From an uncultured Eubacteriales bacterium (GTDB lineage Bacteria; Bacillota; Clostridia; Oscillospirales; Acutalibacteraceae), in contig CAKSHM010000002.1 of the NCBI GenBank assembly GCA_934457415.1, forward strand, positions 62,001 to 126,000: a stretch of DNA of 64,000 nucleotides. Reading direction: 5' to 3'. Position 1 is the first letter of the stretch. Every line of letters begins with the position of its first letter. The position numbers and the translations under genes are program-made. Below are positions 43,332 through 52,739 of this stretch, one piece after another. The notes below the pieces were generated by a model. It did no database searches. It was given only the letters and a program-made list of their open reading frames with translations, and had not been told where the DNA came from.

Positions 43332-44195
43332 ATGTCTGCTAAATTCGGTCCTGCGGGAAACTCTGAAAGCTTTTCGGGAATGGGTTATAAGCATAGCCTG
43401 CAAATTCCCGAATATGTTGTTAAAATGGGACTTGATGCTTATGAATATCAGTGCGGAAGAGGAGTAAATATAGGCCTTGATAAGGCTGAGGAATTGGGGA
43501 AAACGGCGAAAAAATCCGGAATAACTCTTTCTCTTCATGCTCCCTATTATATTTCAATGTCCTCTTTAGAAGAAGAAAAGAGAAATAATTCGGTAAACTA
43601 TATTTTAAAAAGCGCTGAGGCGGTAAATGCAATGGGCGGAAACCGAATTGTAGTTCATACAGGCTCCTGCGGAAAAATAAGCAGGAGTGAGGCCTTAGAC
43701 CTTGCGATGGATACAATGAAAAAGGCTGTTTCGGCTCTTGATAACGCAGGGCTTTCAAATATTCATATCTGTCCTGAAACAATGGGAAAGGTCAATCAGC
43801 TCGGAAACTTAGAAGAGGTTATGGCTCTTTGCTCGCTTGACGAGCGCCTTATTCCCTGCATAGATTTCGGACATCTCAATGCAAGAGATCAGGGATATTT
43901 TAAAACTCTTTCCGATTATGAAACCGTATTTCTGACCATAAAGAATAAGCTCGGCGAGGAAAGGCTCAAAAGCTTCCATTCCCATTTTTCTAAAATTGAG
44001 TATACTACAGGCGGCGAAAAGCGCCACCTTACATTCGAGGATACCGTTTTCGGTCCTGATTTTGAGCCTGTTATGGAACTGACCGTTAAATACGGCTGTT
44101 CTCCGATATTTATTTGCGAATCCGCAGGCACTCAGGCTGAGGACGCTAAAACAATGAAAGATTATTATAATAAAATAATAGGCTATAAGGGATAA
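43332..44195 (+). CDS. nfo: Endonuclease IV-type AP endonuclease
   Basis: 287 aa from ATG 43332 (AGGTG 6 nt upstream; a GTG three codons earlier is in poorer context). A TIM-barrel protein with the family's trinuclear zinc ligands in HAPYYIS, VVHTGSCG, CPETMGK, DFGHLNAR, FHSHFSKI and CESAG. The enzyme cuts DNA 5' to abasic sites. It is typical in length. It follows yqeG with no gap suitable for a promoter, so a joint transcript is likely. Confidence 0.92.
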   Translation: MSAKFGPAGNSESFSGMGYKHSLQIPEYVVKMGLDAYEYQCGRGVNIGLDKAEELGKTAKKSGITLSLHAPYYISMSSLEEEKRNNSVNYILKSAEAVNAMGGNRIVVHTGSCGKISRSEALDLAMDTMKKAVSALDNAGLSNIHICPETMGKVNQLGNLEEVMALCSLDERLIPCIDFGHLNARDQGYFKTLSDYETVFLTIKNKLGEERLKSFHSHFSKIEYTTGGEKRHLTFEDTVFGPDFEPVMELTVKYGCSPIFICESAGTQAEDAKTMKDYYNKIIGYKG

Positions 44196-44208
44196 ATTAT
44201 AATAAAGA

Positions 44209-44356
44209 ATACCCCTCAGTCGCGCATAAAGCGCGACAGCTCCCCTCTATTTCGCTTACGCGAAAAGAAGGGCGCCTTGCTTAGTTTCAGCAGAAACCCA
44301 AGCTTCCCCTTTAGACGAAAGGGGAAGTGTCAAGGCGAAGCCCTTGACGATAGGGT
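44209..44356. repeat. Dispersed multi-hairpin palindromic repeat
   Basis: Non-coding, 148 bp. Four consecutive hairpins: GTCGCGC-ATAAA-GCGCGAC (44219-44237), TTCGC/GCGAA near 44251-44264, CTTCCCCTTT/AAAGGGGAAG (about 44302-44326) and GTCAAGG/CCCTTGAC (44329-44348). The ends (ACCCCTCAGTC and GACGATAGGGT) are imperfect inverted repeats. The wording CCCCTCAGTC...GACAGCTCCCCTC is typical of repeats scattered through Oscillospiraceae genomes. It separates the convergent nfo and DUF896 genes and is probably a MITE-like or BOX-like element. Confidence 0.7.
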
Positions 44357-44396
44357 TTGGTTATATCCGTGCAGACAGGCACACAATTAAATAAGA

Positions 44397-44430
44397 GAAA
44401 AGCAGTGAGATTTATTTCTCACTGCTTTTT
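44397..44430 (-). terminator. Terminator overlapping the stop of the DUF896 gene
   Basis: AAAAGCAGTGAGA (44398-44410) pairs with TCTCACTGCTTTT (44417-44429). The minus strand then reads TTTCTCTTATTT. The DUF896 stop codon (44421-44419) is inside the stem. Confidence 0.8.
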
Positions 44431-44637
44431 GTTTCTGTCTTTGGGAACGACCTTTGTTTTCGTTCCGTCCGGCTCTACGAAATAAAGATTTTCAAGCTGG
44501 CTTACAAGACTTCTTTTATAAGCCTCAATATATTCTTTTCTCAAAATCGCCTGTTCGGTCTTTTCCTCTTCGGAAAGTCCTGCGGTTTTTTGCTTTTTTG
44601 CAAGCTCGTTAATTCTGTCGATTTTTTTCTGTTCCAT
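44419..44637 (-). CDS. DUF896 family small protein (YnzC-like)
   Basis: 72 aa from ATG 44637. The two-helix DUF896 pattern is clear: KKIDRINELAKKQKTAGLSEEEKTEQAILRKEYIEAYKRS followed by LENLYFVEPDGTK. In Bacillus such proteins (YnzC, SosA region) are LexA-linked small helical proteins of unclear role. The start codon lies 4 nt past the recR stop. The stop lies within its own terminator hairpin. Confidence 0.88.
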   Translation of the reverse strand: MEQKKIDRINELAKKQKTAGLSEEEKTEQAILRKEYIEAYKRSLVSQLENLYFVEPDGTKTKVVPKDRNKKQ

Positions 44638-44641
44638 ATTT

Positions 44642-45241
44642 TTATATCTCGTTTCTTCCCTCAAGCGCGCGTGCCAAGGTGTATTCGTCCGCATATTCGA
44701 GATCCGCGCCTACAGGTATTCCGTAAGCTAAGCGCGATACCTTTATTCCCAATGGCTTTATGAGCTTTGAAATATAGCCTGAAGTAGCCTCGCCCTCAAC
44801 GGTAGGATTTGTAGCCATTATAATTTCTTTTATTTCTCCTGTTGAAAGGCGAGCAATAAGCTCTTTGATTTTAAGCTTATCGGGACCTATATTGTCAAGC
44901 GGCGATATAACACCGTGCAGGACATGATAAAGCCCTTTATATTCCCTCGTCCGTTCAAAGGCGGCGACATCTCTCGGATCCTCGACTACGCAAACGGTTG
45001 ATCTGTCGCGCTTTTCGTCCGAGCAGATATGGCAGACCTCTTTATCCGTAAAGTTCTGACATACGCTGCAAAACCTTATTTTTTCTTTTGCGTTTATAAG
45101 CGCATCGGCAAACTGTTTTGCTCTTTCCTCCGGTTGCTCGATAATCGAATAGGCAAGCCGTCTTGCTGTTTTTCTGCCGATTCCCGGAAGTCTTGCAAAC
45201 TGATTTACAAGCTCCTCTAAAGGAACAACATTACCGTCCAT
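44642..45241 (-). CDS. recR: Recombination mediator protein RecR
   Basis: 199 aa. Helix-hairpin-helix [13 protein letters not shown] (18-30), a four-Cys zinc finger in [16 protein letters not shown], the Toprim domain starting [14 protein letters not shown], and the C-terminal [25 protein letters not shown] match RecR. It loads RecA on SSB-coated DNA with RecF and RecO. The start overlaps the ybaB stop by one base, as in the usual dnaX-ybaB-recR order. Confidence 0.97.
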   Translation of the reverse strand: MDGNVVPLEELVNQFARLPGIGRKTARRLAYSIIEQPEERAKQFADALINAKEKIRFCSVCQNFTDKEVCHICSDEKRDRSTVCVVEDPRDVAAFERTREYKGLYHVLHGVISPLDNIGPDKLKIKELIARLSTGEIKEIIMATNPTVEGEATSGYISKLIKPLGIKVSRLAYGIPVGADLEYADEYTLARALEGRNEI

Positions 45242-45582
45242 TAAAACATCCCCGGAATATTAAGTCCGCCGGTGATAGCTCCCATTTCGGATTCGGCAGT
45301 GCTTATTGCATTATTTATTGCCTCGTTTACAGCTACTGTTACAAGGTCCTCAAGCATTTCGCTGTCCTCGGGATCAATGGCGCTCTGGTCAATTTTAATT
45401 GATTTAATAAGATGTTTTCCGTCAACCGTTACACTGACAATTCCGCCGCCGGAGGTTGCGGAATATTCCCTTGTTTCAAGGTCGGACTGAAGATTAGCCA
45501 TATCCTCCTGCATTTTCTGCGCGGTTTTAAGCATCTGATTCATATTTCCGGCACCGCCGGAATTCGGAAGTCTAACTTTCAT
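45241..45582 (-). CDS. ybaB: YbaB/EbfC nucleoid-associated protein
   Basis: 113 aa. Family residues include [23 protein letters not shown] (coiled-coil dimerisation helix), the central [17 protein letters not shown] sheet and the C-terminal [16 protein letters not shown] helix. It binds DNA as a dimer and stands in the dnaX-ybaB-recR cluster found in most bacteria. GGAGAAAA RBS upstream. 23 nt separates it from dnaX. Confidence 0.95.
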   Translation of the reverse strand: MKVRLPNSGGAGNMNQMLKTAQKMQEDMANLQSDLETREYSATSGGGIVSVTVDGKHLIKSIKIDQSAIDPEDSEMLEDLVTVAVNEAINNAISTAESEMGAITGGLNIPGMF

Positions 45583-45605
45583 TGTTTTTTCTCCTGTAGA
45601 AATAT

Positions 45606-47192
45606 TTATTTGTTTTTAAGCTCCTCAAGCTTTTTTTGTAATTCTAAAAGAGGATCGGAAGAATTCTTCACCTGCTCTGCCTTTTTATAAGGACCGAGTT
45701 TAAAGGTTTTTCCGAAAACCTCTTTTGCCGCGTTCCTTATTGAATTCCTGTAAGCGGCATTCTGCCCGTTTACAAGTGTTCTGAACTGACTGTTATCGGT
45801 ATCAATCAGAAGATACTCTCCGCTAATAAATCCCTTTGAATTTTCAAGTACGCCTGCGATAAGCGGACAGGTTTTTCTTAAAATCATTAAAACATCCGTC
45901 CAGCGCGGCTCGCTTTCAGCTTCGCTTGGCTCCGAAAAATCAGGCAAATGAGGCTCAAAAGCCGTATCTTCATTATCTGTTTTATTGATTTCAGGTTTTA
46001 CCTCTTCTTTTAAAGGCGGTTTTTCTTCCGAAATTTCTTTTAATTCAGGGCTTTTAATACCCTTTTCAAGCCTTGCAATTCTAAGCTCCAAGGCGCTTAA
46101 ATCCAAAAAAGTCTTGGGATTACAGAGCTTTATTATAATCATTTCCATTTCGCATCTGCGGTTTCCCGTCTGCATTAAAGCGGCTGAGGCCTGCAAAATA
46201 TCAAGAATGGAAATAAGTTCCTTTAAATCGAACTTTTCCGCCTGCTCCTCAAGCAGTTTGAGAGTTTTTGAAGAGCATATTATCGGCTTTTTTTCGCCTT
46301 TTACAGCCTTGCAAATCATAAGATTTCTGAAATGCTCGGTAAGCTCGGACAGGAGCCTTAACATATCGACAGAGGAGTTGTGAAGCTCGTCTGTCAGAAT
46401 AAGGGCGTTTTGCGTGTCGGCTTTTCTTATAAGGTCCGTAAGCTTAATAAGATAATCGTTTCCCGCCATTGAGCAAACTTCGGAAACGGTTTCTTCGGTT
46501 ATATCGTTACTGCTTGACGCGCAAAGGTCAAGCAAAGAAACAGCGTCTCTCATTCCGCCGTCCGCCGCGCCTGCTATTAAAACTGCCGCTTCTTCAGAAA
46601 GATTTATATTTTCGCATTTCGCAATATATAAGAGCCTTTCGCAGATTTTTTCGGGGTCAATTCTTTTAAAATCAAACCTTTGACATCTGGAAAGAATTGT
46701 TGCGGGGAGTTTATGCACCTCGGTTGTCGCAAGTATGAAAACAACATGCTCGGGCGGCTCCTCAAGCGTTTTTAAAAGCGCGTTGAACGCACCCTGAGAA
46801 AGCATGTGAACTTCATCTATGATATATACGCGGTATTTAGCCGTCGCGGGAGCGAAGTTTACCTGCTCGCGAAGCTCTCTTATGGAGTCAACGCCGTTAT
46901 TAGACGCAGCATCTATTTCACAGATATCCGTAACCTCTGATTCGTCGATAAGTCTGCACATATCGCACATATTGCAGGGGTCGCCGCCGACAGGCGACAG
47001 GCAGTTAACGGCTTTCGCAAGAATTTTGGCGCAGCTTGTCTTTCCGGTGCCTCTTGTACCGGTAAAAAGATAAGCATGCACTATTTTATTCTGTGCAAGC
47101 TCATTTTTTAAGGTCTTGGTAATATGATCCTGACCTACTACCTCACTGAAAGTCTGAGGACGGTATTTCCTGTAAAGAGCCTTATAAGCCAT
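45606..47192 (-). CDS. dnaX: DNA polymerase III subunit gamma/tau
   Basis: 528 aa. Walker A is GTRGTGKTSCAK, the zinc-binding Cys are in CLSPVGGDPCNMCDMC, Walker B is YIIDEVHMLS, and the SRC box is LSRCQRFDF. The AAA+ domain III (about 220-340) is followed by a Glu/Pro-rich linker (about 370-420) and a short C-terminal domain. It is the clamp-loader subunit of replication. The C-terminal region is short compared with E. coli tau. Directly downstream of the SRP RNA and 23 nt before ybaB. Confidence 0.96.
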   Translation of the reverse strand: MAYKALYRKYRPQTFSEVVGQDHITKTLKNELAQNKIVHAYLFTGTRGTGKTSCAKILAKAVNCLSPVGGDPCNMCDMCRLIDESEVTDICEIDAASNNGVDSIRELREQVNFAPATAKYRVYIIDEVHMLSQGAFNALLKTLEEPPEHVVFILATTEVHKLPATILSRCQRFDFKRIDPEKICERLLYIAKCENINLSEEAAVLIAGAADGGMRDAVSLLDLCASSSNDITEETVSEVCSMAGNDYLIKLTDLIRKADTQNALILTDELHNSSVDMLRLLSELTEHFRNLMICKAVKGEKKPIICSSKTLKLLEEQAEKFDLKELISILDILQASAALMQTGNRRCEMEMIIIKLCNPKTFLDLSALELRIARLEKGIKSPELKEISEEKPPLKEEVKPEINKTDNEDTAFEPHLPDFSEPSEAESEPRWTDVLMILRKTCPLIAGVLENSKGFISGEYLLIDTDNSQFRTLVNGQNAAYRNSIRNAAKEVFGKTFKLGPYKKAEQVKNSSDPLLELQKKLEELKNK

Positions 47193-47213
47193 AATTCACC
47201 CTTTTCCTGCAAG

Positions 47214-47356
47214 AATTGCGTGTTAAACCGTACGAATGAACCGATTGACTGCGGCGCACGGGGGAAGCGCTTAATGCTGCTCGGTTCCCCGCCTGACATG
47301 GTTCACGGTCCTCCGTCGCACAGGACCCGCCCATTCGCACGGTTTAACACGCAATT
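47214..47356 (-). ncRNA. ffs: Signal recognition particle RNA, small bacterial type
   Basis: 143 nt on the minus strand. The long closing stem pairs AATTGCGTGTTAAACCGT (5') with its complement at the 3' end. The apical core reads GTGAACCATGTCAGG... AGCAGCATTAAG, the conserved SRP54-binding site; the tetraloop is GGAA in the stem CGG-GGAA-CCG. It lacks an Alu domain. It lies directly upstream of dnaX, the usual clostridial position. It targets nascent membrane proteins together with Ffh. No terminator follows, so it may be cut from a dnaX cotranscript. Confidence 0.93.
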
Positions 47357-47374
47357 TCTTAATTTATATTAAAC

Positions 47375-47403
47375 ATTATAATATAAAATCGCCGTATTCG
47401 CAA
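47375..47403 (-). promoter_or_regulatory. Promoter of the SRP RNA-dnaX unit
   Basis: On the minus strand TTGCGA (47403-47398) and TATAAT (47380-47375) are 17 bp apart. The predicted start is about 10 nt before the RNA 5' end. Confidence 0.65.
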
Positions 47404-47430
47404 TAGTAAAATTTAAAATATTATAAATTG

Positions 47431-47459
47431 TTGAAAAAAGTTAATAGTTTTGATATAAT
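47431..47459 (+). promoter_or_regulatory. Promoter of the 47504-52731 run
   Basis: TTGAAA (47431-47436) and TATAAT (47454-47459), 17 bp spacing, 45 bp before the first ATG. Confidence 0.6.
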
Positions 47460-47503
47460 TGATTGGTATAATATATTAAAAGAATGAAGAAAGGTTTGAT
47501 TGT

Positions 47504-48169
47504 ATGGAGAGTCTTTCGGTAAAAGAGCTTTTTTCTCTTGAAAACACCATAGCCTGCGAGCTTTTTAAGGATAAAAAATATCCATTTGAGGTTTTGCCAG
47601 AAATAAGCGGATTTATTAAAGAGCTTTCAAAAAAGCTTGACAAAGAAATTTTTACGGAAATCAAGCCGGATGTTTTTGCCGCAAAAAGCGCCGTAATAGC
47701 TTCGACCGCTTCAATAACCGGTCCGTGCATAATTGACGAGGGCGCCGAAATCCGCCATTGTGCTTTTATCAGAGGAAACGCAATTGTCGGCAAGAACTGC
47801 GTAGTGGGAAATTCAACAGAGCTTAAAAATGTCATTCTTTTTGACAGGGTTCAGGTTCCGCATTATAATTATGTCGGGGATTCGGTTCTGGGTTATCGTT
47901 CGCACATGGGAGCCGGCTCTATAACATCGAATGTTAAGTCTGACAAGACTCTGGTAACCGTTAAAACAGAGCATGGCAGAATTGAAACCGGACTTAAAAA
48001 ATTCGGCGCTGTTTTAGGAGACTGCGTTGAAGTAGGCTGTCAGAGCGTTTTAAATCCGGGAACCGTTATAGGAAAAAATACAAATATATATCCATTATCC
48101 TCCGTCAGGGGATTTGTTCCGTCAAACAGTATTTATAAAACAGGCGGAGTCATAACGGAGAAATATTGA
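47504..48169 (+). CDS. Left-handed beta-helix transferase-like protein (UDP-GlcNAc pyrophosphorylase C-domain-like)
   Basis: 221 aa. After a helical N-terminus (about 1-60) comes a run of hexapeptide repeats: AVIASTASITGPCIIDEGAEIRHCAFIRGNAIVGKNCVVGNSTELKNVIL and VLNPGTVIGKNTNIYPLSSVRGFVP. The pattern GYRSHMGAGSITSNVKSDK matches the acyl/nucleotidyl transferase C-domain of GlmU-like proteins. There is no pyrophosphorylase N-domain. Substrate unknown; it may acetylate or add a sugar nucleotide in cell-wall precursor metabolism. Own promoter. Confidence 0.8.
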   Translation: MESLSVKELFSLENTIACELFKDKKYPFEVLPEISGFIKELSKKLDKEIFTEIKPDVFAAKSAVIASTASITGPCIIDEGAEIRHCAFIRGNAIVGKNCVVGNSTELKNVILFDRVQVPHYNYVGDSVLGYRSHMGAGSITSNVKSDKTLVTVKTEHGRIETGLKKFGAVLGDCVEVGCQSVLNPGTVIGKNTNIYPLSSVRGFVPSNSIYKTGGVITEKY

Positions 48170-48690
48170 TGAGTGAACTTTGGGATGTTTATGATTCTTC
48201 GGGTAAGCCGACGGGGAAAACGGTGCTTAGAGGGAAAAGCACCCTTAAAGCCGGTGAATACCATTTGGTTGTCCATATCTGGATAATTTCCGAAAAAGGA
48301 AACTTTCTTATTCAGCGCCGTTCGGACAGTAAAAAGCTTATGCCCGGGGAATGGGCCGCAACAGGCGGCGCGGTAATTTCGGGCGAGGATTCTTTTACGG
48401 CCGCTAAAAGAGAACTTTTCGAAGAGCTTGGAATAAAAGCCGAAAAGGATAATCTTAAAAAGGTATTAAGACTTAAAAGAAGAAATTCGTTTATTGATGT
48501 TTATATTACCGTAAGCAATAAGTCGGCAAAGGAGCTTGTGCTTCAGAAAAGCGAGGTTGCCTCTGCAAAGTGGGTTGATAAAAAAACTCTTTGCGAAATG
48601 ATTGAAAATCGTCAGTTCCATAATTACGGAAAGGATTATTTCGATAAGGTTTTTGAAAAAACAGACGAATTCAGGAGGATTTTGGTTTGA
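48169..48690 (+). CDS. NUDIX hydrolase, IPP isomerase/YfcD-like
   Basis: 173 aa from ATG 48169 overlapping the previous stop (TGATG), GGAG upstream. The Nudix box is GGAVISGEDSFTAAKRELFEELGI, complete in metal-binding Glu residues. The N-terminal LWDVYDSSGKPTGKTVLRG and LVVHIWIISEKGNFLIQRRS segments resemble the group with IDI-like and YfcD proteins. The substrate is unknown. Its stop overlaps the RING-like gene start by 4 bp. Confidence 0.88.
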   Translation: MSELWDVYDSSGKPTGKTVLRGKSTLKAGEYHLVVHIWIISEKGNFLIQRRSDSKKLMPGEWAATGGAVISGEDSFTAAKRELFEELGIKAEKDNLKKVLRLKRRNSFIDVYITVSNKSAKELVLQKSEVASAKWVDKKTLCEMIENRQFHNYGKDYFDKVFEKTDEFRRILV

Positions 48691-49598
48691 ACTCAGAGAA
48701 GAAAACATGCGTGGTCTGCCATTCTTATCTTTTTGACGACGACGATGTAGTGTACTGCCCCGTCTGCGGCGCTCCGCACCATAGGGATTGCTATAATGCA
48801 ATAGGCAAATGCGGACTTGAAGCGCTGCACGGCACCGATAAGCAATATGATAAAATTAAAGTTGAGGCACCGCCTGAAAGCAGGTTTGAAAACAAGGCGG
48901 AAAGCGATCCGATAATGCAGACTAAGTGTCAGATTTGCGGAGAAAGCTATGATATGAAAGAGCCTGTCTGTCCTAACTGCGGCGCTCCGAATTACAGAAT
49001 AATCAGCGGATTTTCTCCTTTTGACGCACTTGGAGGAGTGCCTAAGGATATAGACTTAGGAGACGGGGTTACTGCGGATGAAGCCAAAAGATTTGTTATG
49101 GCAAATTCTCAGAGATATATTCCGAAATTTGCGGCAATGTCCATGGGAAAGAAGTTATCTTGGAATTGGTTTGCCTTTCTTTTTCCGAGCGGATTTCTTC
49201 TTTCAAGAAAAATGTATTTAAAAGGCACGGCAGTAGGCTTACTCTCGGTAATCTTAAAGGTTTTCGAAGAACTTTTGGGACTTGCTGTTTATAACGCGGG
49301 CGGCGTTGACGCATATTCGTATCAGTCTATGTATTCGGTGTTCGGAGCGGTTGATAAAAAAATTCTGATTTTCGGAATGATTGCCGTTTTTCTGGATTTT
49401 GTTTTAAGAATTGTAATGGGGCTTATAGGAGACAGGATTTATAAAAATTATGCGGTTTCAACCGTCGCGGAGATAAAAAAGAATTCCCCGGATGTTGAAA
49501 AGGATATGAACCGCAAGGGCGGTATAAATCTATTCACAATGCTTATAGGCATTTTCGGCATAAATTTAATTTCAAATTTACTTGCCGCTTTGCTGTGA
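48687..49598 (+). CDS. Prokaryotic RING-like zinc-finger membrane protein
   Basis: 303 aa, TTG start with AGGAGG upstream, overlapping the NUDIX gene by 4 bp. The N-terminus is a RING-like pattern: C8, C11, C25, C28, then H32, H33, C36, C43. A second zinc ribbon (CQICGESYDMKEPVCPNCG) follows near 95-115. The rest has about four membrane spans around 155-300, with the conserved SWNWFAFLFPSGFLLSRKMYLKG segment of DUF2628-type proteins. Prok-RING proteins are proposed to act as ubiquitin-like or scaffolding factors; activity is not known here. The next gene is a paralogue without the RING. Confidence 0.75.
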   Translation: MNSEKKTCVVCHSYLFDDDDVVYCPVCGAPHHRDCYNAIGKCGLEALHGTDKQYDKIKVEAPPESRFENKAESDPIMQTKCQICGESYDMKEPVCPNCGAPNYRIISGFSPFDALGGVPKDIDLGDGVTADEAKRFVMANSQRYIPKFAAMSMGKKLSWNWFAFLFPSGFLLSRKMYLKGTAVGLLSVILKVFEELLGLAVYNAGGVDAYSYQSMYSVFGAVDKKILIFGMIAVFLDFVLRIVMGLIGDRIYKNYAVSTVAEIKKNSPDVEKDMNRKGGINLFTMLIGIFGINLISNLLAALL

Positions 49599-49618
49599 TT
49601 TTTCGGAGGTTTTAAAAA

Positions 49619-50365
49619 ATGAGTAAAATTTGCCCTTTTTGTAAAACAGTCAATGAGGATGAATATGTTTATTGCAAAAATTGCGGAAATCTGCTTGAAA
49701 ACAGAGATAATGCGTACGATTCAGATGTGAATTATACTACATTCGGCAGCTTTGAAAATGGATATACTCTGCCTGTTATCGACGGCGTTCCTACAGAGGA
49801 TATAGCCGCCTTTGTCGGAGCTAAAGCGCCTGTGTTTATACGAAAATTCGTCAAAAGCGAGGTTATCGGTTCAAAGACCGATTGGAACTGGCCGGTTGCG
49901 GTGCTTTCATTTTTTATGGGTCCGTGCGGGGCAGCTCTTTGGTTTTTATACAGAAAAATGTATAAAATAGGCTTGCTTTTGCTGATTTTCGGATTTCCGA
50001 TTTTTTTCGGGCCTACGGTAATCAATTATTATTCGGGAAATTTAAGCGGCTTTTTGGTCGAAACCTCGGCGCTCCCATCAAATATCGGCGCGGGACTCAA
50101 TTCGGTATTGCTGTTTGCCGTTCAGGGAGTAAAGCTCCTTTCGGCTATAGTTTTAAGCCTTTTTGCCGACAGCTGGTATAAAAGCTTTACCGTAAGACGG
50201 ATAAAGCTTTTTCATGCATCCGCCGACGCAAGGTATTACCGATTTGGCTTAAGCGCAATCGGAGGAACCTCGGGCGGAGCGCTGGCGCTCGGTATAGTAT
50301 TTATTTTTTCTTTAAGCTTTTTGCTGAGCTTTTTATTCTTATCCGTAAGATTACCGGTGCTGTAA
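49619..50365 (+). CDS. Zinc-ribbon DUF2628-type membrane protein
   Basis: 248 aa. An N-terminal zinc ribbon (C5PFC8, C19KNC22) is followed by a linker and about four membrane spans (roughly 100-240). The region VFIRKFVKSEVIGSKTDWNWPVAVLSFFMGPCGAALWFLYRKMYK corresponds to the same segment of the preceding protein, so they are paralogues; this one has lost the RING-like module. RBS GGAGG upstream, 20 nt gap. Function unknown. A membrane complex with its neighbour is likely. Confidence 0.75.
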   Translation: MSKICPFCKTVNEDEYVYCKNCGNLLENRDNAYDSDVNYTTFGSFENGYTLPVIDGVPTEDIAAFVGAKAPVFIRKFVKSEVIGSKTDWNWPVAVLSFFMGPCGAALWFLYRKMYKIGLLLLIFGFPIFFGPTVINYYSGNLSGFLVETSALPSNIGAGLNSVLLFAVQGVKLLSAIVLSLFADSWYKSFTVRRIKLFHASADARYYRFGLSAIGGTSGGALALGIVFIFSLSFLLSFLFLSVRLPVL

Positions 50366-50366
50366 A

Positions 50367-51053
50367 ATGAGATACAGCGTTGTTTTCCTTGATCTTGACA
50401 ACACAATTTTAGATTTCGGCATGGCTGAGAAAAAAGCGATAACAAAACTTCTTGAAAATAATAATGTTTCGGCGGATAATGATACGGTAAAACTTTATTC
50501 GGAAATTAACGACGGATACTGGAAAAGCTTTGAACGCGGCGAGATAAAAAAAGAAGAAATTTTTTCCGGAAGATTCAAAAGCTTTACAGCGGCGTTGAAT
50601 TTAAATCTTGATCCCGAAAAGCTGTCAAAAGAATATTTCGGTCTCCTTTCTTTCGGCAATGATGTTATTGACGGAGCAAAAGACTTTCTTTCATTTTTAA
50701 AAAGTAAAAATGTTACAGTTTGCATAACGACAAACGGAGTTGCGGCTACACAGTATAAAAGAATTGAGGGCAGCGGACTAAAACAATATTTCGATTATGT
50801 CTTTGTCTCCGAAGCCGCAGGAAGCCAGAAACCGGAAAAGGCTTATTTCGATTATGTTTTTAAAAATATTCCGCCGGTTGACAAATCAGAAATTCTGGTT
50901 ATCGGCGATTCCGAATCGTCGGATATTGCGGGTGGAATAAATTCGGGGCTTGACACTTGTCTTTTCGACCCTGAAAGCAGAGCCGTAAAAACAAAGGCAA
51001 AATATACAGTCCATTCACTGAGTGAAATAAATAAGTACATAGAGGGGATTTAA
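50367..51053 (+). CDS. HAD hydrolase, YjjG-like pyrimidine nucleotidase type
   Basis: 228 aa. Nucleophile motif [12 protein letters not shown] (8-19), motif [10 protein letters not shown], and the acidic motif [21 protein letters not shown] close the active site. The sequence order matches the YjjG/YfnB nucleotidase group that dephosphorylates pyrimidine and modified nucleotides. Cytosolic. It begins 2 nt after the preceding gene, and fhs follows 2 nt later. Confidence 0.9.
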   Translation: MRYSVVFLDLDNTILDFGMAEKKAITKLLENNNVSADNDTVKLYSEINDGYWKSFERGEIKKEEIFSGRFKSFTAALNLNLDPEKLSKEYFGLLSFGNDVIDGAKDFLSFLKSKNVTVCITTNGVAATQYKRIEGSGLKQYFDYVFVSEAAGSQKPEKAYFDYVFKNIPPVDKSEILVIGDSESSDIAGGINSGLDTCLFDPESRAVKTKAKYTVHSLSEINKYIEGI

Positions 51054-51054
51054 G

Positions 51055-52731
51055 ATGAGCTTCAAAAGTGATATTGAGATAGCGCAGGAATGTAAAATGC
51101 TTCCTATAACAGAGGTCGCAAAAAACGCCGGCTTTTGTGAGGACGATATTGAACTTTACGGCAAATATAAAGCTAAAATAAACCCAAGCCTTTATAAAAA
51201 CAATAAAAGAAAAAACGGCAAGCTTGTTCTTGTAACGGCGATTACCCCTACTCCTGCCGGCGAGGGAAAAACCACTACAACGGTAGGCCTTGCGGACGGG
51301 CTTAAAATGATAGGCAAAAGCGTTATCGCGGCTTTAAGAGAGCCGTCTTTAGGACCGGTTTTCGGTATAAAAGGCGGAGCGGCAGGCGGCGGATACGCAC
51401 AGGTTGTTCCGATGGAGGATATAAATCTTCATTTCACGGGGGATTTCCATGCAATAGGCGCCGCAAACAATCTTCTTGCCGCAATGCTTGATAATCATAT
51501 AAAGCAGGGAAACAGCCTTAATATAGATGTCAGACAGATTACTTGGAAGCGCTGCGTTGATATGAACGACAGGCAGTTAAGATTTATTGTGGACGGACTT
51601 GGCGGTACAAATAACGGCACTCCGAGAGAGGACGGCTTTGATATCACCGTTGCAAGTGAGATAATGGCGGTACTTTGCCTCTGCGAAGACATTTCCGACC
51701 TTAAAAAGAGACTTTCCGAAATCATTGTAGCTTATGATTTTGAAGGAAAACCCGTGACCTGCGGCGATTTGAATGCTCAGGGCGCAATGGCGGCACTTTT
51801 AAAGGACGCAATAAAGCCTAATCTGGTTCAGACTCTTTACGGTACTCCCGCAATTGTTCACGGCGGGCCGTTTGCTAATATTGCTCATGGCTGTAATTCG
51901 GTAATCGCGACTAAAACCGCGCTTAAATATGCGGATTTTGCTGTCACCGAGGCAGGCTTCGGAGCTGATTTGGGCGCTGAAAAGTTTTTGGATATAAAGT
52001 GCAGGATATCGGGACTTAAGCCTGACGCGGTAGTGGTAGTAGCTACTGTTAGAGCGCTTAAAATGCACGGCGGACTTAAAAAAGACGAGCTTTCAAGGCA
52101 AGATTTGAAAGCGCTTGAAAAAGGACTGCCAAATCTTTTAAGACATGTTTCGAATATGAAAAATGTTTATAAGCTTCCGACTGTTGTTGCAATAAACAGG
52201 TTTCCTGCGGATACAGAGGAGGAAATTGAGTTTATAACCTCTAAATGCAAGGAACTCGGAGTCAACACCGTGCTTTCAGAAGTATGGGAAAAGGGCGCCG
52301 AGGGCGGAAAAGAGCTTGCAAAGGAAGTCGTAAGGCTTTGCAAGGAAGAAAAATCCGATTTCGAGTTCTGCTATGAGGATAATATTTCAATAGCTGAAAA
52401 AATCGAGTCGGTTGTAAAGAAAGTTTACGGCGGAGACGGTATTAATATAATGCCGTCCGCCTTAAAGCAGATAAAAAAGCTTGAAGAGCTGAACTTTTCG
52501 GGGCTTCCTGTCTGCATAGCGAAAACCCAATACAGCTTTTCGGATGATCCAAAGCTTTTGGGCGCTCCTAAGAATTTTAAGGTAACGGTAAAAAATGTTA
52601 AGGTTTCTTCGGGTGCGGGATTTATTGTTGTGCTTACGGGAGATATACTTACAATGCCGGGGCTGCCTAAAAAGCCTGCGGCGGAAAACATAGATGTGGA
52701 TGAAAACGGCAGAATAACCGGACTTTTTTAA
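51055..52731 (+). CDS. fhs: Formate-tetrahydrofolate ligase
   Basis: 558 aa, usual length. ATP-binding loop [20 protein letters not shown] (about 66-83), and family blocks [35 protein letters not shown], and [29 protein letters not shown]. It makes 10-formyl-THF from formate, THF and ATP, feeding purine and methylene-THF synthesis. Acetogenic use cannot be judged from this window. Follows a HAD phosphatase by 2 nt and ends at a terminator. Confidence 0.97.
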   Translation: MSFKSDIEIAQECKMLPITEVAKNAGFCEDDIELYGKYKAKINPSLYKNNKRKNGKLVLVTAITPTPAGEGKTTTTVGLADGLKMIGKSVIAALREPSLGPVFGIKGGAAGGGYAQVVPMEDINLHFTGDFHAIGAANNLLAAMLDNHIKQGNSLNIDVRQITWKRCVDMNDRQLRFIVDGLGGTNNGTPREDGFDITVASEIMAVLCLCEDISDLKKRLSEIIVAYDFEGKPVTCGDLNAQGAMAALLKDAIKPNLVQTLYGTPAIVHGGPFANIAHGCNSVIATKTALKYADFAVTEAGFGADLGAEKFLDIKCRISGLKPDAVVVVATVRALKMHGGLKKDELSRQDLKALEKGLPNLLRHVSNMKNVYKLPTVVAINRFPADTEEEIEFITSKCKELGVNTVLSEVWEKGAEGGKELAKEVVRLCKEEKSDFEFCYEDNISIAEKIESVVKKVYGGDGINIMPSALKQIKKLEELNFSGLPVCIAKTQYSFSDDPKLLGAPKNFKVTVKNVKVSSGAGFIVVLTGDILTMPGLPKKPAAENIDVDENGRITGLF

Positions 52732-52739
52732 AACAAAAC

